Shown here one piece after another: positions 1 through 8,111 of a DNA stretch of 64,000 nt. A model generated the notes under the pieces. It ran no database searches, had not been told where the DNA came from, and worked only from the letters and a program-made list of their open reading frames with translations. The first letter of the stretch is position 1. Each line of letters begins with the position of its first letter. The translations under genes were made by a program, and so were the position numbers. The DNA is taken from positions 2,728,001-2,792,000 of the forward strand of contig NZ_CP073347.1 of NCBI RefSeq assembly GCF_024397915.1, given 5' to 3'. Origin of the DNA: Marinobacterium rhizophilum (GTDB lineage: Bacteria > Pseudomonadota > Gammaproteobacteria > Pseudomonadales > Balneatricaceae).

Positions 1-1
1 G

Positions 2-826
2 CACCCGGACGGTGAGCTGGCCACGGCCCGCGCCGCCGACGCCCTGGATACCGCCATGGTCGTCAGCACCCTGGCTTCCCACAGCCTGGAGGACATTGCT
101 ACCCAGACCCGGGCCGGGAAATGGTTTCAACTCTATTTTCAGCAGGACAGCGATTTCACCCTGTCCCTGGTCAGGCGCGCCGAACAGGCCGGCTACAGCA
201 AGCTGGTGGTCACGGTGGATGCGCCGCTGCATGGCATTCGCAACCGCGCCCAGCGTGCCGGTTTTGAACTGCCGGACACTGTCGAGGCCGTCAACCTGCG
301 TGAACGCCCACCCCTGCCCCGGGCCGTACTGGAACCCAGCCAGAGCATTGTGTTCCAGGGCATGATGAGCGAGGTACCCGGCTGGGATCAGCTGGAATGG
401 CTGTCGCGCCAGACGTCCCTGCCGATTATCGTCAAGGGCGTGCTGCACCCGCAGGATGCAATCCGCGTGGCCGGCATGGGACTGGCCGGCGTGGTGGTGT
501 CCAATCATGGGGGCCGGGCGCTGGACTGCGTGCCTTCCGCCATCGAGATGCTGCCACAGATTCGCGCCGCCACCGGGCCCAGCTTCTGCGTGTTGTTCGA
601 TGGCGGCATCAGCCGCGGCACCGATGTGTTCAAGGCCCTGGCGCTGGGCGCCAACGCCGTGCTGCTTGGCCGGCCCCAGCTCTATGCCCTGGCTGTTGCC
701 GGCGCCCCCGGCGTCGCCCACATGCTGCGGGTGCTGCGTGAGGAACTGGAAGTCTGCATGGCGCTGGCCGGTACGCCCTGCATCCGCGACATCACCCCCG
801 CCGCGCTGTACCAAAGCCGTTTTTAA
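2..826 (+). CDS. FMN-dependent alpha-hydroxy-acid oxidase/dehydrogenase, 5' truncated
   Basis: The reading frame is open from the first bases of the window, so the N-terminus is missing and about 274 residues remain of a family that is usually 350-400. The C-terminal half carries the family active site: an IIVKG lysine strand, the SNHGGRALD motif with the catalytic His and Arg, then FDGGISRGTDVFKAL and ALLGRP-type phosphate-binding segments for FMN. Such enzymes oxidise L-lactate, glycolate, mandelate or similar 2-hydroxy acids to 2-oxo acids; the substrate cannot be told from this fragment. It converges on the dctPQM genes, and the only terminator between them faces the other way. The product is probably cytoplasmic or membrane-peripheral. 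Confidence 0.88.
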   Translation, partial: HPDGELATARAADALDTAMVVSTLASHSLEDIATQTRAGKWFQLYFQQDSDFTLSLVRRAEQAGYSKLVVTVDAPLHGIRNRAQRAGFELPDTVEAVNLRERPPLPRAVLEPSQSIVFQGMMSEVPGWDQLEWLSRQTSLPIIVKGVLHPQDAIRVAGMGLAGVVVSNHGGRALDCVPSAIEMLPQIRAATGPSFCVLFDGGISRGTDVFKALALGANAVLLGRPQLYALAVAGAPGVAHMLRVLREELEVCMALAGTPCIRDITPAALYQSRF

Positions 827-852
827 GACGCCATATCCCCGGCACCAGAACG

Positions 853-894
853 AAAAAAGCCCCCGCCACGGGTCCGAAGACCCGTCGCGGGGGC
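853..894 (-). terminator. Rho-independent terminator for the TRAP operon
   Basis: A 15-bp stem with one mismatch (arms 859-873 and 880-894) is followed, on the minus strand, by a run of six T (853-858 read as A on the plus strand). It lies about 40 bp past the dctM stop, so it ends the dctPQM transcript. There is no T run on the plus side, so it is unlikely to stop the oxidase transcript efficiently. Confidence 0.85.
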
Positions 895-934
895 AACCAC
901 AATGCGAAGCGGTAACGCCTGCCCGCTGCCGCGG

Positions 935-2221
935 CTACACCAGCCCCAGCGCCAAGACCGGAAACAGGATCAGCAGTACCAGGCGCAGCAGGTCCGACAA
1001 TACGAACGGGAAAACACCGCGGAAGATCTGCCCCATGGGCACGTCCGGCGCCACGCTCTTGATAACGAAGACGTTCATACCGACCGGCGGGGTAATAAGA
1101 CCCAGCTCCACCGTGATCACCGCGACTATACCGAACCAGACCGGATCAAAGCCCGCTTCGATGATCAGTGGCAGCACCACCGGCACGGTCAGCAGCAGCA
1201 TGGCGATGCTGTCCATCACGCAGCCCAGCAGGATAAACAGCAGCAGCACGGCAAAAAGCACACCGTAGGGCGGCCAGCCCATCTGACCGACAAATTCGGT
1301 GAGGAAGAAGGAAATGCGCGACACCGACAGGAAGTAGCCGAAGATCTCTGCGCCGACGATCATAAAGAAGATCATTGCGCTCAGCGCCAGCGCCTCCTCC
1401 ACCGCCGACTTGAAGCCGGCCCAGCCCATGCCGCGGTACAGCGCCACCAGCAGGGTGGCGAAGGCGCCGATGGCCGCCGCTTCGGTTGGCGTGAAGATGC
1501 CGCTGTAGATGCCGCCGATAATGATCGCGAATACGAACATGAAGGGGACAAAGCCCCACATGCCAACAATCTTCTGTTTCAGCGTGGTCGGCTCACCGGC
1601 GCGGGCCAGCTGTGGATAAAAGTGCACCAGCAGGGCAATGGTGGCGCAATACAGCAGCAGACCCAGGATGCCCGGCACAAGACCGGCGATAAACATGTCG
1701 CCCACCGACTGCTCGGTAATCAGCGCATAGAGCAGCAAGGCGATGCTCGGCGGAATCATGATGCCCAGGGTACCGCCCGCCGCCAGGGTGCCGGTCGCCA
1801 GGGAGTCGGCATAGCCGTGCTTGCGCATTTCCGGCAGTGCCACCCGCGACATGCTGGCCGCCGTGGCCACCGAGGAACCGGAGATGGCCGAAAAGGTCCC
1901 GCAGGCCGATACCGCCGCCAGCGCCATGCCGCCACGCCAGCCGCCAAACAGCGAGCGCGCCGCATTGAACAGCTCGCTGGACATGTTGGCGTGGGAGGCC
2001 AGCACGCCCATGAGCAGGAACATGGGGATCGGGCTGAAACTGTAGTTGCTCAGGGTCTCGAAGGGACCGGCCTCCAGAATGGCGAAGGCCGGGTCAAACG
2101 CGATGATGGTGCCAAAGCCGATGACACCGGTGGCGGCCATCGCCAGGGCGATGGGGCAGCGCAGCGCGATCATGACCAGCATCAGGCCCATGCAAATTAG
2201 ACCGATAAGCGGTGCACTCAT
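935..2221 (-). CDS. dctM: TRAP transporter large permease (DctM family)
   Basis: This 428-residue, highly hydrophobic protein has the length and segment layout of the 12-helix DctM subunit, the ion-coupled translocation channel of tripartite ATP-independent periplasmic transporters. Family features include the N-terminal MALRCPIALA-like stretch and the repeated glycine-rich segments (GTLGIMIPPS near residue 155 and the TPPVGMN motif near residue 375). Its ATG overlaps the TGA of the 27-codon frame upstream, which in turn overlaps the dctQ stop, so translation is probably coupled along the operon. The substrate is set by DctP and is an organic acid, possibly aromatic given the neighbouring pobA. 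Confidence 0.93.
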   Translation of the reverse strand: MSAPLIGLICMGLMLVMIALRCPIALAMAATGVIGFGTIIAFDPAFAILEAGPFETLSNYSFSPIPMFLLMGVLASHANMSSELFNAARSLFGGWRGGMALAAVSACGTFSAISGSSVATAASMSRVALPEMRKHGYADSLATGTLAAGGTLGIMIPPSIALLLYALITEQSVGDMFIAGLVPGILGLLLYCATIALLVHFYPQLARAGEPTTLKQKIVGMWGFVPFMFVFAIIIGGIYSGIFTPTEAAAIGAFATLLVALYRGMGWAGFKSAVEEALALSAMIFFMIVGAEIFGYFLSVSRISFFLTEFVGQMGWPPYGVLFAVLLLFILLGCVMDSIAMLLLTVPVVLPLIIEAGFDPVWFGIVAVITVELGLITPPVGMNVFVIKSVAPDVPMGQIFRGVFPFVLSDLLRLVLLILFPVLALGLV

Positions 2222-2301
2222 GCCGCGCTCTCCTTCTTGCCCGTTAACTCCACAATGCCACAGCTACAGGTGCGCAGCACCCTGTTCAGAGACCTGCTCA
2301 T
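2218..2301 (-). CDS. 27-codon frame: duplicated dctQ C-terminal tail between dctQ and dctM
   Basis: An ATG overlaps the dctQ stop (ATGA), and the frame's own TGA overlaps the dctM ATG (again ATGA). The peptide contains SCGIVELTGKKES, which closely matches the end of DctQ, SCGIRELLGKKET. The region therefore looks like a partial tandem duplication of the dctQ 3' end that kept both overlap junctions. A stable protein is doubtful; the more likely role is to carry ribosomes from dctQ to dctM, because without it the two genes would be 76 bp apart. It could also be a neutral remnant. Confidence 0.55.
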   Translation of the reverse strand: MSRSLNRVLRTCSCGIVELTGKKESAA

Positions 2302-2813
2302 GACGTCACTGTCTCCTTCTTGCCTAGCAGTTCGCGAATGCCGCAACTGAAACCGCGCAATGCCAGCACAGCCAGCGCGACGGCGGACACCAGGTACATC
2401 GGCGCCAGCGGTATCAGCAGATCCTGGGTCAACTCGCCGCTCATGGCGGACGCCCCGGCCGCCTCGAAGAAGCGCCAGCACAACAGGGCGCCAAAGACGC
2501 CGAAACAAAGGGTATAGAAGCCATCGAACCAGCGCAGCTTCGAGGCTGGCAGCTTGTGGGTGAACAGGTCCACCACGATCTGCCCCTTGTCGACGGCATG
2601 GGGAAAGGCGAACAGCATGGCGAACAACAGGCCGTACTTCACCACCTCGATGCCACCGACAAAGGTCAGATCCACCGAGCCATCCGTTACGGCAAACAGG
2701 CTGCGCGCAGCGACATCCGCCACCACACTCAGCATCATCATGACCAGCAGCAAGCCGCTGATCCGGTACAGGATCAGCGCCAGCATATCGATTACCTTGA
2801 TCAGCCTCTTCAT
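2298..2813 (-). CDS. dctQ: TRAP transporter small permease (DctQ family)
   Basis: This is a four-helix membrane protein of about 171 residues with the DctQ layout. The first helix is at about residues 10-35, the second contains the VVKYGLLFAMLFAFP segment preceding DKGQIVVDL, a GFYTLCFGVFGALLCW helix follows, and a last helix lies near the C-terminus. It pairs with DctM in the inner membrane. I chose the ATG at 2813 because a GAGG lies about 8 bases upstream; a GTG at 2822 is in frame but has poorer spacing. Its last 15 residues are partly repeated in the small frame that follows. Confidence 0.9.
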   Translation of the reverse strand: MKRLIKVIDMLALILYRISGLLLVMMMLSVVADVAARSLFAVTDGSVDLTFVGGIEVVKYGLLFAMLFAFPHAVDKGQIVVDLFTHKLPASKLRWFDGFYTLCFGVFGALLCWRFFEAAGASAMSGELTQDLLIPLAPMYLVSAVALAVLALRGFSCGIRELLGKKETVTS

Positions 2814-2901
2814 GTCACGCACCTCATATCACGCACCTCGCGCCAGGAAATAAAGACAACGGGGCCGCGCCAACATGCGCCGGCACGGCCCCAACGCGAG
2901 T

Positions 2902-3942
2902 TCAGCCGCCGCAGCTGGCGCTCAGCGCCTGAGCCCTGGCAAAGACTTCACGGGCGGCCAGGCCACGGCCTTCAAGGTCGCTCAGGTAGCTTTCGGTCGC
3001 CTTGTCGAGCACCGGTTTCCAGGCGGCGTTTTCGGTGCCGCCTTCCAGGGTAATGATCTCGTGGCCGGCGGCCACGGCTTCGGCGCGTCCCTTGGCATCG
3101 AGATCATCAAACTTGACCGCCTGCTGCTGCGCCCATGCCTGGCCGGAGTGCTGATCGACGATCTGCTGCAGATCCGCCGGCATGCTGCTGTACACGCCCT
3201 TGTTCATGGTGACCACGAAGGACAGGGTATAAAGACCGAGTTCAGTATGGTGATTTGCCTGCTCGTTCAGACGAAAGCTCGTCATGGCTTCCCAGGGCAT
3301 GGCAACACCGTCGATCACGCCACGCTGCAGCGAGGGATAGGTTTCCGGCGCAGGCATCCCCACCGGCTGGGCACCGAGGCCTTCGAGCAGCTCGGCAACC
3401 ACTGTCGTGGGACGGCGAATCTTCAGGCCCGCCAGGTCTTCAGGTGTATTGATGGCCTTGTCGCGGGTATGGATATCCCCCGGGCCATGGGTGAACAGGA
3501 ACAGCACATGGGTGTCGTCGTATTCACTGCTGATCAGGCCCTCGTCGTACAGCGACTGGATCACGCAGGACCCCTGCACGGCGGTTTTGGCCAGCCCCGG
3601 CAGTTCGACCACCTGGGTCAGCGGAAAGCGGTTGGCGCTGTAGCCCTGCACCGTCGCGGTAATGTCGGCAATGCGGTTTTTCACCGCATCGTAGCTCTGG
3701 GGCGCCTTGGCCAGCGTCTGGGCGGGATAGAAGTCCACCTGGATGCGGCCGTCTGAGGCGGTTTCCAGCGACTTGCCCCAGGCCTCGAAGCCTTCATGCA
3801 CACCGGAGCTCGAGGGCCAGAAGTGGGCAAACCGCAGGTTGAAGTCGGCGGCCATGGCATTGCCATAGGGCAGCAGGCTCAGCAAGGTGGCAGCGGCGGC
3901 GGTTTTCACGGCTGTCTTGGTGACTGTGGTCAATTTTTTCAT
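2902..3942 (-). CDS. dctP: TRAP transporter periplasmic substrate-binding protein (DctP family)
   Basis: The 346-residue protein starts with a clear Sec signal peptide (KK near the N-terminus, hydrophobic core, cleavage after NAMA near residue 31). The mature part has DctP hallmarks: LRFAHFWP at the start, the GLKIRRP segment with the arginine expected to bind the substrate carboxylate, and a later GVIDG motif. It captures an organic acid in the periplasm for DctQM. An AGGT lies upstream of the ATG. The gene starts a three-gene operon whose promoter should lie in 3943-4195, where a palindrome at 4157-4172 matches one near quiC. The ligand is unknown; an aromatic or hydroaromatic acid is plausible by context. 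Confidence 0.92.
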   Translation of the reverse strand: MKKLTTVTKTAVKTAAAATLLSLLPYGNAMAADFNLRFAHFWPSSSGVHEGFEAWGKSLETASDGRIQVDFYPAQTLAKAPQSYDAVKNRIADITATVQGYSANRFPLTQVVELPGLAKTAVQGSCVIQSLYDEGLISSEYDDTHVLFLFTHGPGDIHTRDKAINTPEDLAGLKIRRPTTVVAELLEGLGAQPVGMPAPETYPSLQRGVIDGVAMPWEAMTSFRLNEQANHHTELGLYTLSFVVTMNKGVYSSMPADLQQIVDQHSGQAWAQQQAVKFDDLDAKGRAEAVAAGHEIITLEGGTENAAWKPVLDKATESYLSDLEGRGLAAREVFARAQALSASCGG

Positions 3943-4156
3943 CGGATTACCTGTCTATTGTTGTTATATCACTGGCGCCGGCGCCGGGCTGCCGGGCTCC
4001 ACGGAACCCGGCTTTCAGGCGGCGCGTCGAACTCGATACCTGGACAACTCTGCAAGCAGAAAGTCGACCCTATTCAAAGACTTTGATGCTGCGACCGGCA
4101 GCATACAGCCTAAGGCCTGATGCTGTGTTTCGCGAATGAATTTCCCGTCCGGTCAC

Positions 4157-4172
4157 ATATCACTTTCGATAT
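4157..4172. promoter_or_regulatory. Palindromic operator-like site upstream of dctP
   Basis: ATATC and GATAT half-sites are separated by six bases, in the stretch between the MBL-fold gene and dctP. Thirteen of 16 positions match the perfect palindrome at 53970-53985 in the quiC/pcaQ promoter region. No core promoter could be assigned with confidence, although the surrounding DNA is locally AT-rich. The matching regulator is not identified. Confidence 0.4.
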
Positions 4173-4195
4173 ATAATCATACCCCGGCTGAGGCT

Positions 4196-5107
4196 TCAGA
4201 AAACATCCAGATCGTTGGCCAGCACCACCTTGCCATCGTACCCCTGCTGCACTTCTGTCAGGGTCGACTCGATGGGGGCACCATAGTGCAGGATATGGGT
4301 CAGCACCAGCAGCTTGGGCTGCGCGGCGCTGGCCAGCCTGGCCAGCTCGCTGGTGGTGGTGTGGGAGCTGCCGTGATAGCGCTGCCAGAACTCGGGCAGC
4401 TTCGACAGACCCGCCTCGTTGATCACCTCGTGCACCAGAACATCGGCGCCCTTGGCAATCTCGGCGATCTTTTCGCTATAGGCGGTATCGCCGGAGATCA
4501 CCACCACCTTGTCCGGCGTGGTGATCTTGTAGCCGAAGGCCGGTTCTATGCTGCCATGGGGTACACTGAATGCCTCGATGGTCACGTCCCCGTCCTGCAC
4601 GACCCAGCCACCCTCGTTGTACTCATTCACCTTGACCTGATAGAAGGTCGGGTTCTCGACCGGCTGGTGACCGTCGGTGCGCAGCTCGATATCCCGTGCC
4701 AGCATGGCATAGTAGCCGTCGGTCATTGCCTGCAGACCGGTGGGACCGTAGGCGGTCAGCTGTTCGGTGCGGCGCCACCAGTAGGTCGCAGCCAGCTCGG
4801 CATAGTCCAGTACATGATCACTGTGCAGGTGGGTCAGAAACACGTGCCTGATATTGGTTGGATAAAGCGCCTTGATACCCTTTTTCTGCGCCGCTTCAAT
4901 AGCCCGCTGCACCATGCCGCCACCGGCATCGAACACATAGGCCTGATCGTTGTAGATGACCGCCGCCGACGGCCCGGCGCGCTCGGCATCCGGCACTGGC
5001 GTACCGGTGCCAAGGATGACGACATCGGTCTGTGCCAGGGCAGCAGGTGCCAGCCAGGTCGAGGTGACCAGCACCATTGCGGATACGAAATGTCTGAGCT
5101 TTATCAT
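4196..5107 (-). CDS. Exported metallo-beta-lactamase-fold hydrolase (RNase Z/arylsulfatase-like)
   Basis: This 303-residue protein has a signal peptide cleaved near residue 25 (ALA before QTD), so the product is probably periplasmic. The metal-binding motif THLHSDH gives His93, His95, Asp97 and His98; later VLVHEV, a GDTAYS aspartate and an LTHI histidine complete a two-metal site like that of RNase Z and of the MBL-type arylsulfatase AtsA. A periplasmic location argues against RNase Z itself. The gene starts 69 bp after pobA on the same strand with a GGAG before the ATG, so co-transcription is likely. It may release a phenolic acid from an ester or sulfate before uptake, but that is inference. 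Confidence 0.82.
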   Translation of the reverse strand: MIKLRHFVSAMVLVTSTWLAPAALAQTDVVILGTGTPVPDAERAGPSAAVIYNDQAYVFDAGGGMVQRAIEAAQKKGIKALYPTNIRHVFLTHLHSDHVLDYAELAATYWWRRTEQLTAYGPTGLQAMTDGYYAMLARDIELRTDGHQPVENPTFYQVKVNEYNEGGWVVQDGDVTIEAFSVPHGSIEPAFGYKITTPDKVVVISGDTAYSEKIAEIAKGADVLVHEVINEAGLSKLPEFWQRYHGSSHTTTSELARLASAAQPKLLVLTHILHYGAPIESTLTEVQQGYDGKVVLANDLDVF

Positions 5108-5175
5108 TGTTGTGCTCCAGTGATGTCAACAGGAAACGGCCAGAACCCCAGGGCGCCGGCCAGGAACAGACGTCG

Positions 5176-6357
5176 TTATTCCACGGCCTCGTAGGGCAGT
5201 CCCACGTAGTTCTCGGCGATCACCGTGCGCCCCGCGTCCGAGCCTGTGTAGTAGTCGAGCTCCGCCAGCTGGATACGCTTGCCGAACTGATCGTCGTCGA
5301 AACGGTGCAGCATGGAGGTCATCCACCAGGAGAAACGCTCGGCCTTCCAGATACGGCGCAGGCAAATCTCGGAGTATTTCTCCAGCAGGTCGCTGCGGCC
5401 TTGCTGGTAGTTTTTACGCATGACGTGATACAGGGTGTAAACATCGCTGGCCGCCAGATTCAGCCCCTTGGCACCGGTGGGCGGTACAATATGGGCGGCA
5501 TCGCCCACCAGGAAGAGGTTGCCGAACTTCATGGGTTCCGCCACGAAGCTGCGCAGCGGCGCGATGCTCTTCTCGATCGAGGGCCCGGTCACCAGGTTGG
5601 CGGCGGTCTCCTCAGGCAGGCGCGCCTTGAGTTCATTCCAGAAACGCGCGTCATCCCACTGGCTGATATCGGTATCCAGGGGGGCCTGAACATAGTAGCG
5701 ACTGCGGGTTTCGGAACGCTGGCTGCACAGTGCAAAGCCCCGTTCGTGGTTGGCGTAGATCAGCTCGTCTGCCACCGGCGGCGTGTCCGAGAGGACGCCC
5801 AGCCAGCCGAACGGATAGACACGCTCGAACAGCTTGAGCTTGTCCTGCGGTACCGTCTTGCGCGACACGCCATGATAACCGTCACAACCGGCGATGTAGT
5901 CGCACTCCAGCTCGACCTTTTCGCCGTCCTTGATAAAGCTGACGCGCGGCCTGTCGCTGTAGATATCATGCAGCTCAACATCCTTCGCTTCGTAGATGCT
6001 GCTGGCACCGCACTGGGCCCGAGCGTCCATCAGGTCGCGGGTCACTTCGGTCTGGCCGTAAACCATCACGGTCTTGCCACCGGTCAGACCCTTGAGATCG
6101 ATCCGCTCGCGGCGACCGTTGAAGGCCAGCTCGAAACCATCGTGCACCAGACCTTCGCTATCCATGCGCTGCGACGCCTTGGCTTCACGAATCAGGTCGA
6201 CCGTGCCCTGCTCCAGTACGCCGGCCCGGATACGCCCCAGTACGTATTCTGCGCTCTGGCGCTCAACAATAACCGTATCGATGCCCTGCAGGTGCAACAG
6301 CTGCCCCAGCAGCAGGCCCGAGGGGCCTGATCCGATAATCGCAACCTGAGTTTTCAT
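5176..6357 (-). CDS. pobA: 4-hydroxybenzoate 3-monooxygenase (PobA)
   Basis: The 393-residue flavoprotein matches PobA in length and sequence. It begins MKTQVAIIGSGPSGLLLGQ (FAD dinucleotide fold), has the central YIAGCDGYHGVSR segment carrying the class A hydroxylase DG motif, and a later GDAAHIVPP motif that contacts the FAD ribityl and active site. It converts 4-hydroxybenzoate, NADPH and O2 to protocatechuate, which the pca genes at 55-63 kb degrade. The ATG at 6357 has GGAG about 8 bases upstream; an upstream in-frame Met would add 21 atypical residues. It is divergent from pobR, which should activate it in response to 4-hydroxybenzoate. Confidence 0.97.
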   Translation of the reverse strand: MKTQVAIIGSGPSGLLLGQLLHLQGIDTVIVERQSAEYVLGRIRAGVLEQGTVDLIREAKASQRMDSEGLVHDGFELAFNGRRERIDLKGLTGGKTVMVYGQTEVTRDLMDARAQCGASSIYEAKDVELHDIYSDRPRVSFIKDGEKVELECDYIAGCDGYHGVSRKTVPQDKLKLFERVYPFGWLGVLSDTPPVADELIYANHERGFALCSQRSETRSRYYVQAPLDTDISQWDDARFWNELKARLPEETAANLVTGPSIEKSIAPLRSFVAEPMKFGNLFLVGDAAHIVPPTGAKGLNLAASDVYTLYHVMRKNYQQGRSDLLEKYSEICLRRIWKAERFSWWMTSMLHRFDDDQFGKRIQLAELDYYTGSDAGRTVIAENYVGLPYEAVE

Positions 6358-6673
6358 GGCACCGTCTCCACTGTGAATCCTGTTGGTATCGGCGTGCCCA
6401 GCGGGCCGAGCCGTTTGCATGCCCCTATAGTCGGCGTATCCCGCGACGGAAGGAATTCACATTTCCCGTAAAAACTTGTACTTTTCGTTCATGCAGCGGC
6501 GGGTCTCGGGCCCGGAAAGCCGCAGCCAGGCGCGCCCGGGCGCTCATTATTAGTGTAATTCGATTCAAAAATCCCGGTAGAAAAACGCGCAGAAGAGATG
6601 AATACGCAGCCAAAAGCTGTACTTTTTCTGCGACCGCCGCTTAAAGCACAACAGCACCTTGCAGGTCCGCAGC
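6358..6673. promoter_or_regulatory. pobA-pobR divergent promoter region with a direct repeat
   Basis: No gene lies in this 316-bp gap. Two similar 20-bp blocks are visible at 6471-6490 and 6612-6631, both of the form AAAA-two bases-TGTACTTTT, in the same orientation. Tandem direct repeats are typical AraC/XylS-family operators, so these are candidate PobR sites. The 141-bp spacing would place one near each promoter. Core promoter elements are not certain. Confidence 0.45.
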
Positions 6674-7597
6674 ATGCCAACCCGTCCCCGTCCAGAGCCC
6701 GGTCCGACCCAGATTCCCCATTTCGGCCTCTACGGCGAAGCCGGCAGCATCGAAGACCCGGCTTTCGTGCATATCGAGAACATCACCAGCCGCAGCAGCG
6801 CCCATGGCTGGGTGATCAAGCCGCACCGTCACGGTCGCATGTTTCAGGTGATCTGCATGTTTTCAGGGGGCGTGGAAGTCCGGCTGGATGAACAGGTGCA
6901 CGCACTGCAAGGCCCCTGGGCCATTACCATCCCGCCTGGTGCCGTGCACGGGTTTCGCTTCGAACCCGACACCGTCGGCATGGTACTGACGCTGGCCGAA
7001 CCCATGCTGACTGACGAGGCGCACCGCCGTAGCCAGCCCTACTTCGAAACCCTGTTAAGCACGCCCAAGACCATCGCCTTCGAGCAGAACGGCGCGCTGC
7101 TTGCCCAGCTGCAGCATTTCCTGCAGCAGATTGACCGGGAGTTCAACCGACCCGATACCGGCCGCGCCCTGATGTGCGAATGGCTGGCCCGCGCCGTGCT
7201 GATGACCCTGCGCCGCCAGCTCGACCTGCACGGCATTTCGGCCGAGTCCGCCACCACGCCCAGCGCCACCCTGGCGGCTTTTCGCCAGCAGGTGGAAACC
7301 CATTTTCGTGACCACTGGAGCGTGGTCGAATATGCCGCGACCCTCGGTACCTCCGCCGCTCGCCTGAACCGCCTGTGCAAGCAACTGCTCGACAAGACAG
7401 CCAAGGCGGTTCCGCAGGAACGCCTGCTGCTGGAGGCCAAGCGCCGACTGATTTACACCCGCAGCAACCTGGACGAAATCGCCTACGATCTCGGTTTTCA
7501 GGACCCGGCCTACTTCTCCCGTTTCTTCAAGCGCAACACCGGCCTCACGCCCGGGCGTTTTCGCAGCGAAAACAACTTCGACACCACCCCGGAGTAA
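6674..7597 (+). CDS. pobR: AraC/XylS-family activator of pobA (PobR type)
   Basis: This roughly 307-residue regulator has an N-terminal cupin-like sensing domain (a GWVIKPHRHGRMFQV strand pair, then ITIPPGAVHGFRF) and a C-terminal AraC double helix-turn-helix. The second helix-turn-helix ends in the signature IAYDLGFQDPAYFSRFFKR followed by TGLTPGRFR. It is divergent from pobA, the usual arrangement of the proteobacterial AraC-type PobR, so 4-hydroxybenzoate is the expected effector. I chose the ATG at 6674; a TTG at 6659 in frame is possible. The 49-bp repeat array begins at the base after its stop codon. Confidence 0.9.
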   Translation: MPTRPRPEPGPTQIPHFGLYGEAGSIEDPAFVHIENITSRSSAHGWVIKPHRHGRMFQVICMFSGGVEVRLDEQVHALQGPWAITIPPGAVHGFRFEPDTVGMVLTLAEPMLTDEAHRRSQPYFETLLSTPKTIAFEQNGALLAQLQHFLQQIDREFNRPDTGRALMCEWLARAVLMTLRRQLDLHGISAESATTPSATLAAFRQQVETHFRDHWSVVEYAATLGTSAARLNRLCKQLLDKTAKAVPQERLLLEAKRRLIYTRSNLDEIAYDLGFQDPAYFSRFFKRNTGLTPGRFRSENNFDTTPE

Positions 7598-8105
7598 CCG
7601 CCAGGGATGGTGGAAATACAGAAAACGCAGGAGCAGTTTTCTGAAACCACCAGGGATGGTGGGAATACAGCAATTCCAAACGCAGCTTTCTGAAACCGCC
7701 AGGGATGGTGGGAATACAGAAAACGCAGGAGCAGTTTTGTAAGACCTCCAGGGGTGGATTTTCTAAGACCGCCAGGAACCGCTAAAATACAGCAATTCCA
7801 AACGCAGTTTTCTGAAACCGCCAGGGATGGTGGGCATACAGAAAACGCAGGAGCAGTTTTCTGAAACCGCCAGGGATGGTGGAAATACAGCAATTCCAAA
7901 CGCAGTTTTCTGAAACCACCAGGGATGGTGCAAATACAGCAATTCCAAACGCAGTATTCTGAAACCACCAGGGATGGTGCAAATACAGCCATTCCAAACG
8001 CAGTTTTCTGAAACTACCAGGGATGGTGGGTATACAGAAAACGCAGGAGCAGTTTTTCTGTGACCGCCAGGGATGATGGATTTTCTGAAACCGCCGGGAA
8101 TACAA
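7598..8105. repeat. 49-bp tandem hairpin repeat array, about 12 units
   Basis: Units start at 7598, 7647, 7696, 7745, 7769, 7818, 7867, 7916, 7965, 8014, 8064 and 8091. Most are exactly 49 bp; those at 7745 and 8064 are shortened and the last is partial. Each begins CCACC or CCGCC, then AGGGAT, then GGTGG or GGTG, forming a short hairpin in which A-T and G-T pairs interchange. Two unit types alternate irregularly, one with AGCAATTCCAAACGCAG and one with AGAAAACGCAGGAGCAG in the middle. There are no variable spacers, so it is not a CRISPR array. It fills the convergent gap between pobR and the cyclase gene. Confidence 0.92.
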
Positions 8106-8111
8106 CATCCT

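Noticed and set aside
902..2200. A 432-codon plus-strand frame opposite dctM
   Set aside because: Its composition is rich in H, Q and R, with no domain, and it lies opposite a clear TRAP permease.
7510..7992. A minus-strand 160-codon frame through the 49-bp array
   Set aside because: It is made of repeat units read in rotating frames, has no ribosome site and no known domain, and overlaps the end of pobR.
7598..8105. CRISPR array
   Set aside because: Units are contiguous, with no unique spacers of constant length, and there are no cas genes. The same reasoning rejects 61412-61836.
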